From positions 1 through 64,000 of the forward strand of contig CAZEJR010000009.1 of the NCBI GenBank assembly GCA_964512675.1: a stretch of 64,000 nucleotides of DNA, written 5' to 3'. Positions 25,581-34,644 of this stretch are shown in pieces. The notes under the pieces are model-generated. The model was not told the DNA's origin and did no database searches. It saw nothing but the letters and a program-made list of their open reading frames with translations. This stretch comes from A07HB70 sp964512675. Its GTDB lineage: Archaea > Halobacteriota > Halobacteria > Halobacteriales > Haloferacaceae. Position 1 is the stretch's first letter, and each line of letters opens with the position of its first letter. Both the position numbers and the translations under genes were made by a program.

Positions 25581-25755
25581 TCAACAGGCGGTGCGGCGAC
25601 AGCCAGCACCGTCGTCGGGGACGAACGCCTCGCCTGCCCCGACGACGTGCTCCCGGTCGGGCGTCTCGGCGTAAGATCGCCGGCGGTCACGTAGAGTCCT
25701 CCTGGCTCGGGTAGACGCGGTAGGCGAGCGGGATCACCTCGCCGGGGCGGCCTCG
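25581..25755 (-). pseudogene. Possible frameshifted gene remnant upstream of cstA
   Basis: On the minus strand, one frame reads EVIPLAYRVYPSQEDST and stops at 25687. A second frame directly downstream reads SYAETPDREHVVGAGEAFVP and continues DDGAGC to a stop at 25581-25583. Both segments show the strong third-position G/C typical of real genes here, and a single indel near 25690-25700 would join them. No start codon or domain is recognisable. It may be the tail of a decayed gene. The rest of the 440-bp gap (25528-25580 and 25756-25923) holds nothing I can support. Confidence 0.35.
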
Positions 25756-25923
25756 TGGACGTGGGCCGCGGGGCGCCGGTGACGACAGACGTCGCCGATC
25801 GACCGGTCGATCGGCGGGGTCGACGTGGTGGTCGGACAGGGGGTAGCGAAGAGGCGTCGCGCCTCGGGCTAGCGGGGCCTGGCCCGTGGTGCTTTTCACT
25901 CCGCTCCCCGAGTGTGTGGCACG

Positions 25924-26628
25924 ATGGAAGAGAGCGTCTCCGGGTTCTCGCTCAGGGGGAGCTGGCCGGAGGTCGTCGAGCACGGCGAGCGGATCAGCCA
26001 GGCGCTCCGGGCAGCCGACGTCGACCGAGACGACGAGGCGTTCGCCGAGTGGAACGAGTGGCGGCCGAAGGCCCACGAGCGCCTCGGCGACGACGTGAGC
26101 GAGAAGACCGCAGAGCAGGCGAGCGTCGCCGAGGGCGAGGGCGAACGGGCGGGAGTCGACCCGGACGAGGACCTCCTGACGGCGGGCGAGAAGCTCTCGG
26201 AGACCTACGAGCGCGCCGAGAAGGGCGACGGCGACGCCGCCGTCGAGTCGTGGGGCGAGTCGATCGGTCACGTCGCCCGGGCCGCCGACTCGGCGGGCCG
26301 GAAGGCGCTTCGTGCCGTCGAGAACACCGTCTACCGGCGGGTGATGACACAGATCGCGCCGTACTACTTCGACAACGGCCTGGTCAGTGCGAACGTCCAG
26401 CGGATCGGCTCGCCGGTCGACCCGACCTACGTCCTCGAGGTGAACGTCAACGACGACGACCTGAAAGACGAGGTGCGAGACCACCTCACGGCGTTCGACG
26501 AGGAGGTCGACCGCTGGCACGTCGACACCGAGAAGTGCGTCGACGGGGCCGCAGCCGCCGAGGGCGCCGAGCCGCCGGCGCGAGAGCGCGAGGGCGGCGA
26601 GCACCGGGGCCGGTCGACGAGGAACTGA
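25924..26628 (+). CDS. Conserved haloarchaeal protein, probably DUF5828
   Basis: A 234-residue soluble acidic protein starting MEESVSGFSLRGSWPEVVEH. It has a helical first half with DEDLLTAGEKLSETYERAEK, a central conserved block VYRRVMTQIAPYYFDNGLVS followed by ANVQRI, and VLEVNVNDDDLKDEVRDHL near the end, then a disordered tail. The pattern matches the haloarchaeal DUF5828 family as I remember it. No function is known. GTGTGGCAC before the ATG is not promoter-like; the upstream signal is unclear. Confidence 0.8.
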   Translation: MEESVSGFSLRGSWPEVVEHGERISQALRAADVDRDDEAFAEWNEWRPKAHERLGDDVSEKTAEQASVAEGEGERAGVDPDEDLLTAGEKLSETYERAEKGDGDAAVESWGESIGHVARAADSAGRKALRAVENTVYRRVMTQIAPYYFDNGLVSANVQRIGSPVDPTYVLEVNVNDDDLKDEVRDHLTAFDEEVDRWHVDTEKCVDGAAAAEGAEPPAREREGGEHRGRSTRN

Positions 26629-26713
26629 GCGGGAGGTGACCGGGAGGCGGCGCGAAGCGCCGGCCCGCGGGACCGAGCGCGGACTTTTGCCCCCAGCCGT
26701 CTCAGTGGCACGT

Positions 26714-26953
26714 ATGGCAGAGCCGATGCGTGTCGAGGCCGGCGAGCACAGCGCCGACGAGCTACTCGCTGCGCTCCGGGACGGGCGCCGCGTCGTCGTC
26801 CAGACCCGGATGCTCGGCGGCGACCACGAGGTGACGCTCCGTCACGACGGGTCGACGTTCTACTGCGACACGCCGACGACGCTCCACCGTCACGCCGAGG
26901 AGACGGCGATGCGCGAGTGTATCGAAGAGATGGGCTACGGACGGCAGGACTGA
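26714..26953 (+). CDS. Small conserved haloarchaeal protein
   Basis: A 79-residue protein (MAEPMRVEAGEHSADELL). The middle is beta-rich (RRVVVQTRMLGGDHEVTLRH, STFYCDTPTTLHRH) and the C-terminus is helical (EETAMRECIEEMGYG). Two Cys and two His residues are present but not in an obvious zinc pattern. Unknown function. GGACTTTTGC about 26 bp upstream of the ATG may be the TATA region. It is followed 43 bp later by the HTH regulator. Confidence 0.7.
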   Translation: MAEPMRVEAGEHSADELLAALRDGRRVVVQTRMLGGDHEVTLRHDGSTFYCDTPTTLHRHAEETAMRECIEEMGYGRQD

Positions 26954-26996
26954 GCGGGCCCCGGACGTTTATCGCCCGGGAGAGCGTGGCTCCGGT

Positions 26997-27389
26997 ATGG
27001 CCGAATTCGACGCCGACTCGCCCACGATGGACGACCTCGTCGGGGACCCGGACCCGAGTTTCGAACACGTCCTCGCCTGCGTGTTCGGCATCCGAGACCA
27101 CGAGAGTCGGACCTACCTCGCCCTCGCCGACCGACCGGGGAGCACGGTGGCCGAACTCGCGGAGGCGCTGGACCGCGACCGGTCAAACGTCAACCGGTCG
27201 CTGTCGACGCTGATGGAAAAGGGGCTCGTCGAGCGGCGGCGGCGGCTGCTCGACCCCGGCGGCTACGTCTACCAGTACACCGCGACGCCGGTGCCGGAGG
27301 CAAAGGCGATGCTCCACGAGGCGCTCGACGAGTGGGTCGAGCGGGTCCACGGCGTCATCGACGACTTCGGCGCGGACGACGGCGAGTAG
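26997..27389 (+). CDS. Winged-helix transcriptional regulator (TrmB/ArsR-like)
   Basis: A 130-residue DNA-binding protein. The winged helix is about residues 35-90: ESRTYLALADRPGSTVAELA, EALDRDRSNVNRSLSTLMEK (recognition helix) and GLVERRRRLLDPGGYVYQYT (wing). A C-terminal helix (EALDEWVERVHGVIDDFG) probably dimerises. The TrmB-type single-domain form lacks a sugar-binding domain, so the signal is unknown. It precedes thrC by 38 bp in the same direction, so control of threonine synthesis is possible but unproven. Confidence 0.85.
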   Translation: MAEFDADSPTMDDLVGDPDPSFEHVLACVFGIRDHESRTYLALADRPGSTVAELAEALDRDRSNVNRSLSTLMEKGLVERRRRLLDPGGYVYQYTATPVPEAKAMLHEALDEWVERVHGVIDDFGADDGE

Positions 27390-27427
27390 TCGCGGCTCTT
27401 TTACTCCGTCGCGGCGAGAGCTTCCGT

Positions 27428-28687
27428 ATGAGTCTGCGACTCGCCGCGGAGGCCGAGCGGACCCCGTCTGCCGCCGACGACGGGGTGTGGCTGACCTGCA
27501 TCGCCTGCGGCGCGCAGTTCGCCCCCTTCGACGACGTCCGGTACACCTGCGACGACTGTGACGGCCTCCTGGAGGTGCGGTACGCCGACCACCCGACCTT
27601 CGAGGACTTCTCCGGATCGGGGGTGTGGCGCTACGCCGACGCCCTGCCGTTCGACGAAGGCGTGAGCCTGCCCGAGGGCGACACGCCGCTCCACGAGGTG
27701 CCGCGTATCCGCGACGAGGTCGGGGTCCGGGCGCTCCGGGTCAAACACGAGGGGATGAACCCGACCGGGTCGTTCAAAGATCGCGGGATGACCGTCGGGG
27801 TGCGGGTGGCCCAGCGGGTCGGCGTCGGTCGGCTCGCGTGTGCGTCGACGGGCAACACCTCGGCGGCGCTCGCGGCGTACGGCGCCCGCGGCGGGATGGA
27901 GACGCTCGTGCTCCTGCCGGCGGGGAAGGTCGCCGCGGGCAAGGTCGCACAGGCGGCGCTCCACGGAGCCCGTATCCTCGAGGTGGACGGGAACTTCGAC
28001 AGCTGTCTCGACCGGGTCCAGGACCTCGCGGCCCGCGGCGAGGTCTACCTGCTGAACTCGCTCAATCCGTTCCGCCTCGAGGGTCAGAAGACGATCGGCC
28101 TCGAGATCCTCGAGGAGTGTTACGCCGACTACGGTGCGTTCCCCGACCGTATCGTCCTGCCGGTGGGCAACGCCGGCAACACCTCGGCGCTGTTCAAGTC
28201 GTTCCGCGAACTCGTCCGGTCGGGCGCGCTCCGGGCCGAACAGGTGCCGAAGCTGACCGCCGTCCAGGCCGCCGGCGCGTCGCCGATGGTCGAGGCGGTC
28301 GAGGAGGGCCACGACCAGATCCGGCGGTGGCGGAACGTCGAGACCCGCGCGACGGCGATCCGTATCGGCAACCCGGTGAACGCGCCGAAGGCACTCCCGG
28401 GCATCCGCGAGACGGGCGGCACCGCAGTCGCCGTCTGTGACGAGGAGATAACCGCAGCACAGCGCGCGCTCGCCGAGGAGGGAGTCGGCGTCGAGCCGGC
28501 CTCGGCCTGTTCGATCGCGGGGCTCCGGCGGCTCCGCCGTCACGGCGTCGTGAGCGAGGACGAGCGGGTCGTCTGCCTGACCACCGGCCACCTGCTGAAG
28601 GACCCGGACGAGGCATACCGTGCCGGCGGCGAACCCGAGGGCGTCCCGAACGACACAGAGGGCATCCTCGCGCACCTCGCCGGGTAG
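27428..28687 (+). CDS. thrC: Threonine synthase
   Basis: PLP enzyme converting O-phosphohomoserine to threonine, 419 residues. An N-terminal zinc ribbon (CIACGAQFAPFDDVRYTC and DDCDG) precedes the fold-II PLP domain. The PLP lysine is in NPTGSFKDRGMTVG; the phosphate loop is VLPVGNAGNTSA, and STGNTSAALAAYGARGG is the substrate segment. Length and motifs are normal. The start ATG (MSLRLAAEAER) follows a TTTTACTCC promoter-like stretch about 30 bp upstream. Confidence 0.95.
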   Translation: MSLRLAAEAERTPSAADDGVWLTCIACGAQFAPFDDVRYTCDDCDGLLEVRYADHPTFEDFSGSGVWRYADALPFDEGVSLPEGDTPLHEVPRIRDEVGVRALRVKHEGMNPTGSFKDRGMTVGVRVAQRVGVGRLACASTGNTSAALAAYGARGGMETLVLLPAGKVAAGKVAQAALHGARILEVDGNFDSCLDRVQDLAARGEVYLLNSLNPFRLEGQKTIGLEILEECYADYGAFPDRIVLPVGNAGNTSALFKSFRELVRSGALRAEQVPKLTAVQAAGASPMVEAVEEGHDQIRRWRNVETRATAIRIGNPVNAPKALPGIRETGGTAVAVCDEEITAAQRALAEEGVGVEPASACSIAGLRRLRRHGVVSEDERVVCLTTGHLLKDPDEAYRAGGEPEGVPNDTEGILAHLAG

Positions 28688-28694
28688 GGCCGGG

Positions 28695-30290
28695 CTACTC
28701 CCGACCGTTCGGCGCGTCCAGTTCGATCCGCTTTACCTCGAGGATACGCTCGTCGTCGAGGAGCGTCCGGTGTACCTCGTCCGGGACGGTGTCGTCGAGG
28801 TTGTAGACGGTCAGCGCCTCGCCCCCGATCGTCTCGCGCCCGTTGAACATCCCCGCGATGTTGACCCCGGCGTCGCCGAGGACGGTGCCGACGAAGCCGA
28901 GGACGCCCGGCGTGTCGTAGTTCCGCGCGACGAGCATGTGGCCGTAAGGGACGGCGTCGACGCGGTAGCCGTCGATACGGACGATGCGGGGGTCCCCGCC
29001 CGCGAACAGCGTCCCGCAGACGGAGACGGAGCCCTCGCCGTCGCCGACGGTCACCGTCACGAGCGACTGGAAGTCCGCCGCCTGCCGGGTCTTCTCCTCG
29101 GTCACCTCGACGCCGCGCTCCTCGGCCAGCCGGGGCGCGTTGACGGCGTTTACCTGCCACTCGAGCGTCGAGAACGCGCCCTTGAGCGCGCTCGCGGTGA
29201 CGAGGTCGACCTCCTCCTCGGCGATGTCGCCCTCGTACCGCACCCGCACCTCGGCGGGCCGACCGTCGAAGGTCTGTGCGGCGACCCGACCCGCCGTCTC
29301 GGCGAGGTCGACGTACGGACGGACGCGCGGGAAGGCGCTCTCGTCGACGGAGGGGGCGTTCAGCGCGTTGACGACCGGCTCGTCCGCGAAGGCGGCGGTC
29401 ACCTGCTCGGCTATCGAGGTGGCGACGTGTTCCTGGGCCGCCGAGGTGGCGGCCCCGAGGTGTGGCGTCACGACGATGCTCTCGACGTCGAGCAGCGGGC
29501 TGTCCGGGTCGACCGGTTCGTCCGCGAACACGTCGACCGCGGCGCCGTCGACGGGGCCGTCGGCGACGGCAGCGGCGAGCGCCGGCTCGTCGACGACGCC
29601 GCCGCGGGCGCAGTTGACGACGAAGCCGCCGCCGAGCGCCTCGAGCTCCTCGGTGCCGATCAGTCCCTCCGTCTCGGGCGTGAGCGGCGTGTGGACCGTG
29701 AGGAAGTCGGCGCGGCTGAGACACGTCCCCAGGTCGACGAGCTCGGCACCGAGGCGCTCGGCGCGCTCCTCGCCGATATACGGGTCGTACGCGACCAGCT
29801 CCATCCCGAGGCCGTCGAGGCGCTTTGCGACCTCCTGTCCGACCCGGCCGAGGCCGACGATGCCGAGCGTCGCGCCGCCGAGTTCGGTGCCGAGGTAGTC
29901 GCCTTTCGCCCACTCGCCGGCTGTCAGCCGGGCGTGGGCCTGGGGGATAGAGCGGGCGACCGCGAACGCCATCGCGACGGTGTGTTCTGCGGCGGCCCTG
30001 ACGTTTCCCTCGGGCGCGTTCGCGACGATCACGCCGTGGTCGGTGGCGGCGTCGACGTCGATGTTGTCGACGCCGATGCCGGCCCGACCGACGATGACGA
30101 GGTCGGGGGCAGCCGCGAGCAGCGCCTCGTCGACGCGCGTCCCCGACCTGACGACCATGCCGTGGACGTCGGCGACGGCGTCGTGGAGCGCCGGGCCCTC
30201 CAGGTCGTAGCCCGTCTCTACCGTGTGCCCCGCCTCGCGGAGCCGCTCTAGCCCTGGCTCCGCGATCGGGTCGGTCACGAGGACTCTCAT
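28695..30290 (-). CDS. serA: D-3-phosphoglycerate dehydrogenase
   Basis: First enzyme of phosphoserine synthesis, 531 residues. The NAD-binding Rossmann motif is TLGIVGLGRVGQEVAKRL; the catalytic Arg and Glu lie in NCARGGVVDEPALA and the following segments, and the catalytic His in VVTPHLGAATSAA. An intervening allosteric domain (about 310-450) and a C-terminal ACT domain (from about 455, with VLGDAGVNIAGMFNGRE) make it the long, serine-regulated form. It converges on thrC. serB is 820 bp upstream on the opposite strand. Confidence 0.96.
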   Translation of the reverse strand: MRVLVTDPIAEPGLERLREAGHTVETGYDLEGPALHDAVADVHGMVVRSGTRVDEALLAAAPDLVIVGRAGIGVDNIDVDAATDHGVIVANAPEGNVRAAAEHTVAMAFAVARSIPQAHARLTAGEWAKGDYLGTELGGATLGIVGLGRVGQEVAKRLDGLGMELVAYDPYIGEERAERLGAELVDLGTCLSRADFLTVHTPLTPETEGLIGTEELEALGGGFVVNCARGGVVDEPALAAAVADGPVDGAAVDVFADEPVDPDSPLLDVESIVVTPHLGAATSAAQEHVATSIAEQVTAAFADEPVVNALNAPSVDESAFPRVRPYVDLAETAGRVAAQTFDGRPAEVRVRYEGDIAEEEVDLVTASALKGAFSTLEWQVNAVNAPRLAEERGVEVTEEKTRQAADFQSLVTVTVGDGEGSVSVCGTLFAGGDPRIVRIDGYRVDAVPYGHMLVARNYDTPGVLGFVGTVLGDAGVNIAGMFNGRETIGGEALTVYNLDDTVPDEVHRTLLDDERILEVKRIELDAPNGRE

Positions 30291-30367
30291 ACCCGGAGGA
30301 CCCCCGGACTGTGGTTAACCCTTTCCGTACCGTCGGATTCATCGCGCCCGGTCACACACGTGGCGGT

Positions 30368-31021
30368 ATGGCCCCGAGACACGACGGTGTCCTCCGGCTG
30401 TCGGCGCTCGTGTCCGGCACCGCCCTGCTCGTCTCGGGGCCGGCGATGTCCGGCAAGCGCGACCTCCTGATCGACCTGCTGGCCGCCGAGCGTAGCGACG
30501 GCGACGAGCGCGCGACGGTCGGAGTGACGACCCGACTGTCGGCGACGGCGTTCGAGCGGGACTTCGTCGCCGCGGGCGGGACGGCAGCGGAGCTGTCGGT
30601 CGTCGACTACGTCTCGCGACAGAGCGGGTTCAGCCGCGTCACAGAGTGCGCCCGTCGTCGCCACGTCTCCGGCCCCGGCGACCTGACCGGGATCGGGATC
30701 GGCGTGAGCGAACTCCTGCGCGGCGCGAAGCGCCGCGACGCGAGGCCGTGGGTCGGGATGCACTCGCTCTCGACGATGACGATGTACGCGAGCGTCGACC
30801 GGGTGTTCCGGGCGCTCCACGTCCTTGCGGGCCAGGTACGGGCGCTCGACGGCGTCCTCGTCGCCGCCCTCGAGGGGCGTGGCGACGGTCCGGATGAGGC
30901 GTTCGGCGCGCTCTCACAGCCGTTCGACGGGAGACTCGACGTTCGGGAGCGCGACGACGGTCGTCGCGAGGTTCGGGGGCGAGGCGCGAGCGTCGCACCG
31001 CAGTCGTGGACCGCGCTGTGA
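30368..31021 (+). CDS. RecA-like P-loop domain protein, probably non-hydrolytic
   Basis: A 217-residue protein with a single RecA/KaiC-type core. It starts MAPRHDGVLRLSALVSG; a P-loop-like GPAMSGKRDLLIDLL is at about residues 23-37, followed by strand/helix repeats (ERATVGVTTRLSATAF, AELSVVDYVSRQSG) and a Walker B-like strand of hydrophobic residues. The loop reads GPAMSGKR rather than GxxGxGKT, and the usual catalytic acidic residue after the Walker B strand is not evident, so ATP hydrolysis is uncertain. Haloarchaea carry many such Rad55/KaiC-like small proteins; I do not know its partner. Confidence 0.7.
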   Translation: MAPRHDGVLRLSALVSGTALLVSGPAMSGKRDLLIDLLAAERSDGDERATVGVTTRLSATAFERDFVAAGGTAAELSVVDYVSRQSGFSRVTECARRRHVSGPGDLTGIGIGVSELLRGAKRRDARPWVGMHSLSTMTMYASVDRVFRALHVLAGQVRALDGVLVAALEGRGDGPDEAFGALSQPFDGRLDVRERDDGRREVRGRGASVAPQSWTAL

Positions 31022-31112
31022 CCGCGGCACACCGTTCGCCGGCCACGACGCCGGAGCCGGAGCGCGACCGCGTGCCGGAACGCTTGAGACGCCCGCGCGT
31101 CCACCGGCGAGC

Positions 31113-31775
31113 GTGCTGGTCGCGTTCGACTTCGACGGGACGCTCTCGGACTCCGAGATGATCGACACACTCGGGGACCGGGCCGGCGTCGGGGCGGAGA
31201 TCGCCGCGGTGACCGAGCGGGCGATGGACGGCGAGATAGCGTACGCCGAGAGCCTGCGCGAGCGTGCCGCGCTCCTGGAGGGCCTCGACGACGACGAGGC
31301 CGCCGCGGCGTTCGCGGCGACCCGGATCCGGCCCGGCGCCGGCGACCTGATCGACGACCTCCGGGCCGCGGGCAGCCGCGTCGCGGTCCTCACCGGCGGG
31401 TTCGAGCGGGGGGTCGGGGCGGCGCTCGACGCCGCCGGCACCGCCGTCGACGAGGTGGTCGCGAACCGGCTCCCCGTCGCGGACGGCGCCCTGACCGGCG
31501 CCGTCGAGGGACCGCTGGTCGAGGGGACGAAAGACGAGGCGCTCCGGGACCTCGCCGCGCGCGAGGGGGTCGAACCGGGCGAGACGGTCGCCGTCGGCGA
31601 CGGCGCGAACGACCTGCCGATGCTCGAGGCCGCCGGGCTGGCGGTCGGCTACGCGCCGAAGCCGTCGGTCGCGCCGGCGTGTGACGTGGCCGTCGGGTCG
31701 GTCCCCGAACTGCGGACCGTCCTCGCCGAGCGGGGCCTACTCGACGGAGAGGGAGCAGCCGGCGGTGAGGAGTGA
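31113..31775 (+). CDS. serB: Phosphoserine phosphatase (HAD superfamily)
   Basis: Last step of serine synthesis: removes phosphate from phosphoserine. The 220 residues begin at GTG (VLVAFDFDGTLSDSEM). HAD motif I is DFDGTLSD, motif II is VLTGGFERGVG, motif III holds the Lys in EGTKDEALRDLA, and motif IV is VGDGANDLPML. The GGF and GDGANDxxML forms are typical of SerB. Alternatives such as a generic HAD phosphatase are less likely. It is close to serA and shares the pathway. Confidence 0.93.
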   Translation: MLVAFDFDGTLSDSEMIDTLGDRAGVGAEIAAVTERAMDGEIAYAESLRERAALLEGLDDDEAAAAFAATRIRPGAGDLIDDLRAAGSRVAVLTGGFERGVGAALDAAGTAVDEVVANRLPVADGALTGAVEGPLVEGTKDEALRDLAAREGVEPGETVAVGDGANDLPMLEAAGLAVGYAPKPSVAPACDVAVGSVPELRTVLAERGLLDGEGAAGGEE

Positions 31776-31782
31776 TCCGGTC

Positions 31783-32016
31783 GTGTGGGCGAGGCCGCGA
31801 CCCAGGTCGTACCTGCTCGCGGCGGGCGTCGCCGCCGTCGACGTCGTCGACACCGGCCTCCTCGTCGGCGCGCTCGGCACCGGCCTCCTCGTCGGCGCGC
31901 TCGTCCTCGCGGTCCGGCTGCTCGTCTTCGACGCGCCGCTCCGCGACGCCGCGACGCTCGCCGCGGGGGCGGCAGCCGGCGCGGCGCTCGTCGGCGGGGC
32001 GCTCGCTGCCGCGTAG
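31783..32016 (+). CDS. Small glycine/alanine-rich membrane protein
   Basis: About 77 residues from GTG 31783 (an earlier GTG at 31765 overlaps serB). Hydrophobic segments VDVVDTGLLVGALGTGLLVG and LVLAVRLLVFDAP, then TLAAGAAAGAALVGGALAA, predict two or three helices with small side chains that would pack closely. No domain known to me. It could be a small transporter-like or channel-like protein. It ends 42 bp before the convergent metX stop. Confidence 0.5.
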   Translation: MWARPRPRSYLLAAGVAAVDVVDTGLLVGALGTGLLVGALVLAVRLLVFDAPLRDAATLAAGAAAGAALVGGALAAA

Positions 32017-32058
32017 AGCCGGCGCTCGTCGACTGTCGCCGCCTGGACCACCCGGTGC

Positions 32059-33288
32059 TCAGGGGCGGTACCGCGGTCCGAGTCGCTCAAGCCGTCCCGC
32101 CGCCGGTCGGCGGCGTGGCCTGTCCTCGTCCCCGTCCGCGGTGTCGGTCACCGCGCGACCGGCGACGCCGTCGGCGAGGAAGTCCCGGAGCGGCGGCCCC
32201 ACCTTCCCCGGTTCGACGAGGAAGGCGTCGTGGCCGTGGTCGCTCGACGCGACGTGGTGGGCGGTCGGCACCCCGGCGTCGCGGGCCGCTGCCGCGACGG
32301 CCTCTGACTCCTCGACGGTGAAGTGCCAGTCGCCGGTGAACGACACGAGGAGGAGTTCGCCCTCGAACGCCGCCAGCGCCTCCGCGTCGCTCCCGTACCC
32401 GGCGGCGAGGTCGTAGTCGTCCATCGCGCGGGTGAGATAGAGGTAGGCGTTCGCGTCGAACCGGTCGACGAACCGCCCTGCCTGGTAGTCGAGGTACGAC
32501 TCCACCTCGCGGTACGGAAAGTACGACGCCGCGCGGTCTGCCGGAAACGACATCTGTGCGTCCCGGCCGGCGGCACGACGTCCGAACTTCCGCTCCATCG
32601 AGTCCTTCGAGAGGTACATCACGTGGCCGATCTGCCGGGCGACAGAGAGGCCGTCCGTCGGCCGGTCGGCGCCGTAGTAGTCCCCGCCGCGCCAGTCCGG
32701 GTCGGTCGTGATAGCCCGGCGCGCAACCGCGTCGAGGGCGAGACACTGCGGGTCGAGGCGGGCCGCCGCCGCGACGGGGATCACCCGGCGCACGTCGTCG
32801 GGGCGGGCGACCGCCCAGTCGAGGGCGTTCATCCCGCCGACACTCCCGCCGACGACGGCGTGGAGGCGACCGACGCCGAGTTCGTCGAGGAGGCGCCGCT
32901 GTGCGCGGGTCCAGTCGCGTACCGTCACCGGCGGGAAGTCGGTGCCGTACGGCTCGCCGGTCTCGGGGTTCGTCGCCGGCGGTCCCGAGGACCCGTAGCA
33001 GGAGCCGGGGGCGTTGACACAGACGACGTAGTAGTCGCCGGTGTCGAGGGCCTTCCCCGGTCCGACGACGTCCCCCCACCACGCGCGGGCCTGTCCGGCC
33101 TGTCCCTCGCCGGAGTCGCCGAGCGGCGCGACGTTCTGACTCCCCGTGAGCGCGTGACAGACGAGGACGGCGTTGTCGCCCGTGAACTCGCCGTACGCCT
33201 CGTAGGCCAGGCGGAGGTCGGAGATCGACTCGCCACAGGCGAACTCGAAGGAACCGACGGAGCGGACGTCGCGGTCGACGGTCGTCAC
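32059..33288 (-). CDS. metX: Homoserine O-acetyltransferase
   Basis: Acylates homoserine for methionine synthesis. The 409-residue alpha/beta hydrolase has the nucleophile elbow VVGGSVGGMNALDWA, the family signature HALTGSQNVAPLG, a catalytic Asp in FTGDWHFTVEES and His in SSDHGHDAFL. The C-terminus (about 40 residues, Arg-rich) is longer than usual and probably disordered. I chose the GTG at 33288 (VTTVDRDVRSVG) as the family-like start; another at 33297 is possible. It lies 40 bp downstream of metY, in one operon. Succinyl- versus acetyl-CoA preference is not settled by sequence. Confidence 0.93.
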   Translation of the reverse strand: MTTVDRDVRSVGSFEFACGESISDLRLAYEAYGEFTGDNAVLVCHALTGSQNVAPLGDSGEGQAGQARAWWGDVVGPGKALDTGDYYVVCVNAPGSCYGSSGPPATNPETGEPYGTDFPPVTVRDWTRAQRRLLDELGVGRLHAVVGGSVGGMNALDWAVARPDDVRRVIPVAAAARLDPQCLALDAVARRAITTDPDWRGGDYYGADRPTDGLSVARQIGHVMYLSKDSMERKFGRRAAGRDAQMSFPADRAASYFPYREVESYLDYQAGRFVDRFDANAYLYLTRAMDDYDLAAGYGSDAEALAAFEGELLLVSFTGDWHFTVEESEAVAAAARDAGVPTAHHVASSDHGHDAFLVEPGKVGPPLRDFLADGVAGRAVTDTADGDEDRPRRRPAAGRLERLGPRYRP

Positions 33289-33328
33289 CGGGACCACCCC
33301 TCGCCGCCGAGACGCGGCCGACACATCG

Positions 33329-34606
33329 TCAGAGCGCCTCCGCGAGGTCTGCACAGATGTCCGCGGGAGCCTCCAGCCCGACGGAGATCCGGACGAGTTC
33401 GGGGTGGACACCCGCCGCGCGCTGGTCGGCCTCGCTCAGCTGCGAGTGGGTCGTCGAGGCAGGGTGGACGACGAGCGTCCGGGCGTCGCCGACGTTCGCG
33501 AGGAACGAGGCGAGTTCGACCGACTCGCACAGCTCCCGGGCAGCGTCGTAGCCGCCGGTCAGTCCGACGCTCACCATCCCGCCGTAGCCGTCGTCGAGAT
33601 ACGCTGTCGCGGCCTCGTGGGTCTCGTGGCTCTCCAACCCCGGGTAGGCCACCCACTCGACCGCGGGGTGGTCGTCGAGGTACTCCGCGACGGCAATCGC
33701 GTTCTCCGAGTGGCGTGCCATCCGCAGCGGGAGCGTCTCGACGCCCTGGAGGGTGGCCCACGCGTCGAACGGCGACTGTCCGGCACCGATCGCCCGGAGC
33801 GCCCGGTAGCGGACCGCCGCCGCGAGCGCGCGGTCGCCGAACCGCTCCGCGAAACAGAGGTCGTAGGAGGGGCTCTCGCCGCCCACCTCCGGGAACCGGT
33901 CCGGGGCGTCTGCCCACGGGAACGAGCCGCCGTCGACGAGGACACCGCCGAGCGTCGTCCCCGAGCCGTGGAGCCACTTCGTCGTCGACTCCCACACCAG
34001 GTCCGCGCCGTGTTCGACCGGTCGACAGAGCGCCGGCGACGCGAACGTGTTGTCGACGAACAGCGGCGCCCCGGCGTCGTGGGCGACGTCGGCGACCGCC
34101 GAGAGCGGCGGGGTCACGAGCGACGGGTTGGCCACCGTCTCGCAGTGGACGTACGCCGTCTCGTCGTCGACCGCAGCCGCGTATGCCTCGGGGTCGAGCG
34201 TGTCGACGAGCCGCGTCTCGACGCCGCGACGCGACGCCATCGTCGTCAGGTACGTCGACGTGCCGCCGTAGCCGTCCTCGGCGACGACGACGTTGTCGCC
34301 TGCGCTCGCGAGGACGCTCGTCGCCGCGTCGAGCGCGGCCATCCCGGAGGCCGTACAGACCGCTCCGGTGCCACCCGACAGCGACGCGAGCCGCCGCTCC
34401 AGCCGGCGGACCGTCGGGTTGGTGAACCGGGTGTAGATGGGATCCTCGCTCTCCAGTCGGAACCGCTCTGCCGCCGCCGCTGCCGTCCCGAACTCGTAGG
34501 AGGTAGTCTGGTGGATCGGCGGCGCGCGCGCACCCGTCGACGGGTCCGACTCGCCGCCGACGTGGAGCGCCCGCGTCGCGAACCGCGCGTGAGGGGCGTC
34601 GGTCAT
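33329..34606 (-). CDS. metY: O-acetylhomoserine sulfhydrylase (aminocarboxypropyltransferase)
   Basis: PLP enzyme that makes homocysteine from O-acetylhomoserine and sulfide. The 425 residues carry the PLP lysine in WESTTKWLHGSGTTLGG and the upstream PLP contacts in ALFVDNTFASPALC. N-terminus: FATRALHVGGESDP, typical of the family. A perfect TATA box sits 26-35 bp before the ATG, so the metY-metX transcript is probably leaderless. Together with MetX it is the direct sulfhydrylation route to methionine. Confidence 0.96.
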   Translation of the reverse strand: MTDAPHARFATRALHVGGESDPSTGARAPPIHQTTSYEFGTAAAAAERFRLESEDPIYTRFTNPTVRRLERRLASLSGGTGAVCTASGMAALDAATSVLASAGDNVVVAEDGYGGTSTYLTTMASRRGVETRLVDTLDPEAYAAAVDDETAYVHCETVANPSLVTPPLSAVADVAHDAGAPLFVDNTFASPALCRPVEHGADLVWESTTKWLHGSGTTLGGVLVDGGSFPWADAPDRFPEVGGESPSYDLCFAERFGDRALAAAVRYRALRAIGAGQSPFDAWATLQGVETLPLRMARHSENAIAVAEYLDDHPAVEWVAYPGLESHETHEAATAYLDDGYGGMVSVGLTGGYDAARELCESVELASFLANVGDARTLVVHPASTTHSQLSEADQRAAGVHPELVRISVGLEAPADICADLAEAL

Positions 34607-34631
34607 GTACGACGCGCATAGGACTCCGCAG

Positions 34632-34641
34632 ACTTATAACT
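34632..34641 (-). promoter_or_regulatory. TATA box of the metY-metX operon
   Basis: On the minus strand the sequence reads AGTTATAAGT, a close match to the archaeal TATA box. Its centre is about 30 bp upstream of the metY ATG, exactly right for a leaderless transcript. Confidence 0.75.
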
Positions 34642-34644
34642 ACG

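Noticed and set aside
25482..25694. Small + strand gene next to the cstA start
   Set aside because: Overlaps the cstA promoter, has no helix or domain pattern and a start inside the promoter region.
28540..30342. Long open frame (about 600 codons) overlapping serA in another frame
   Set aside because: Arg/Pro/Gly-rich shadow of serA caused by high GC; serA has every family motif.
32323..34425. Open frame of about 700 codons on the + strand across metX and metY
   Set aside because: Antisense shadow; both metX and metY are complete on the other strand.
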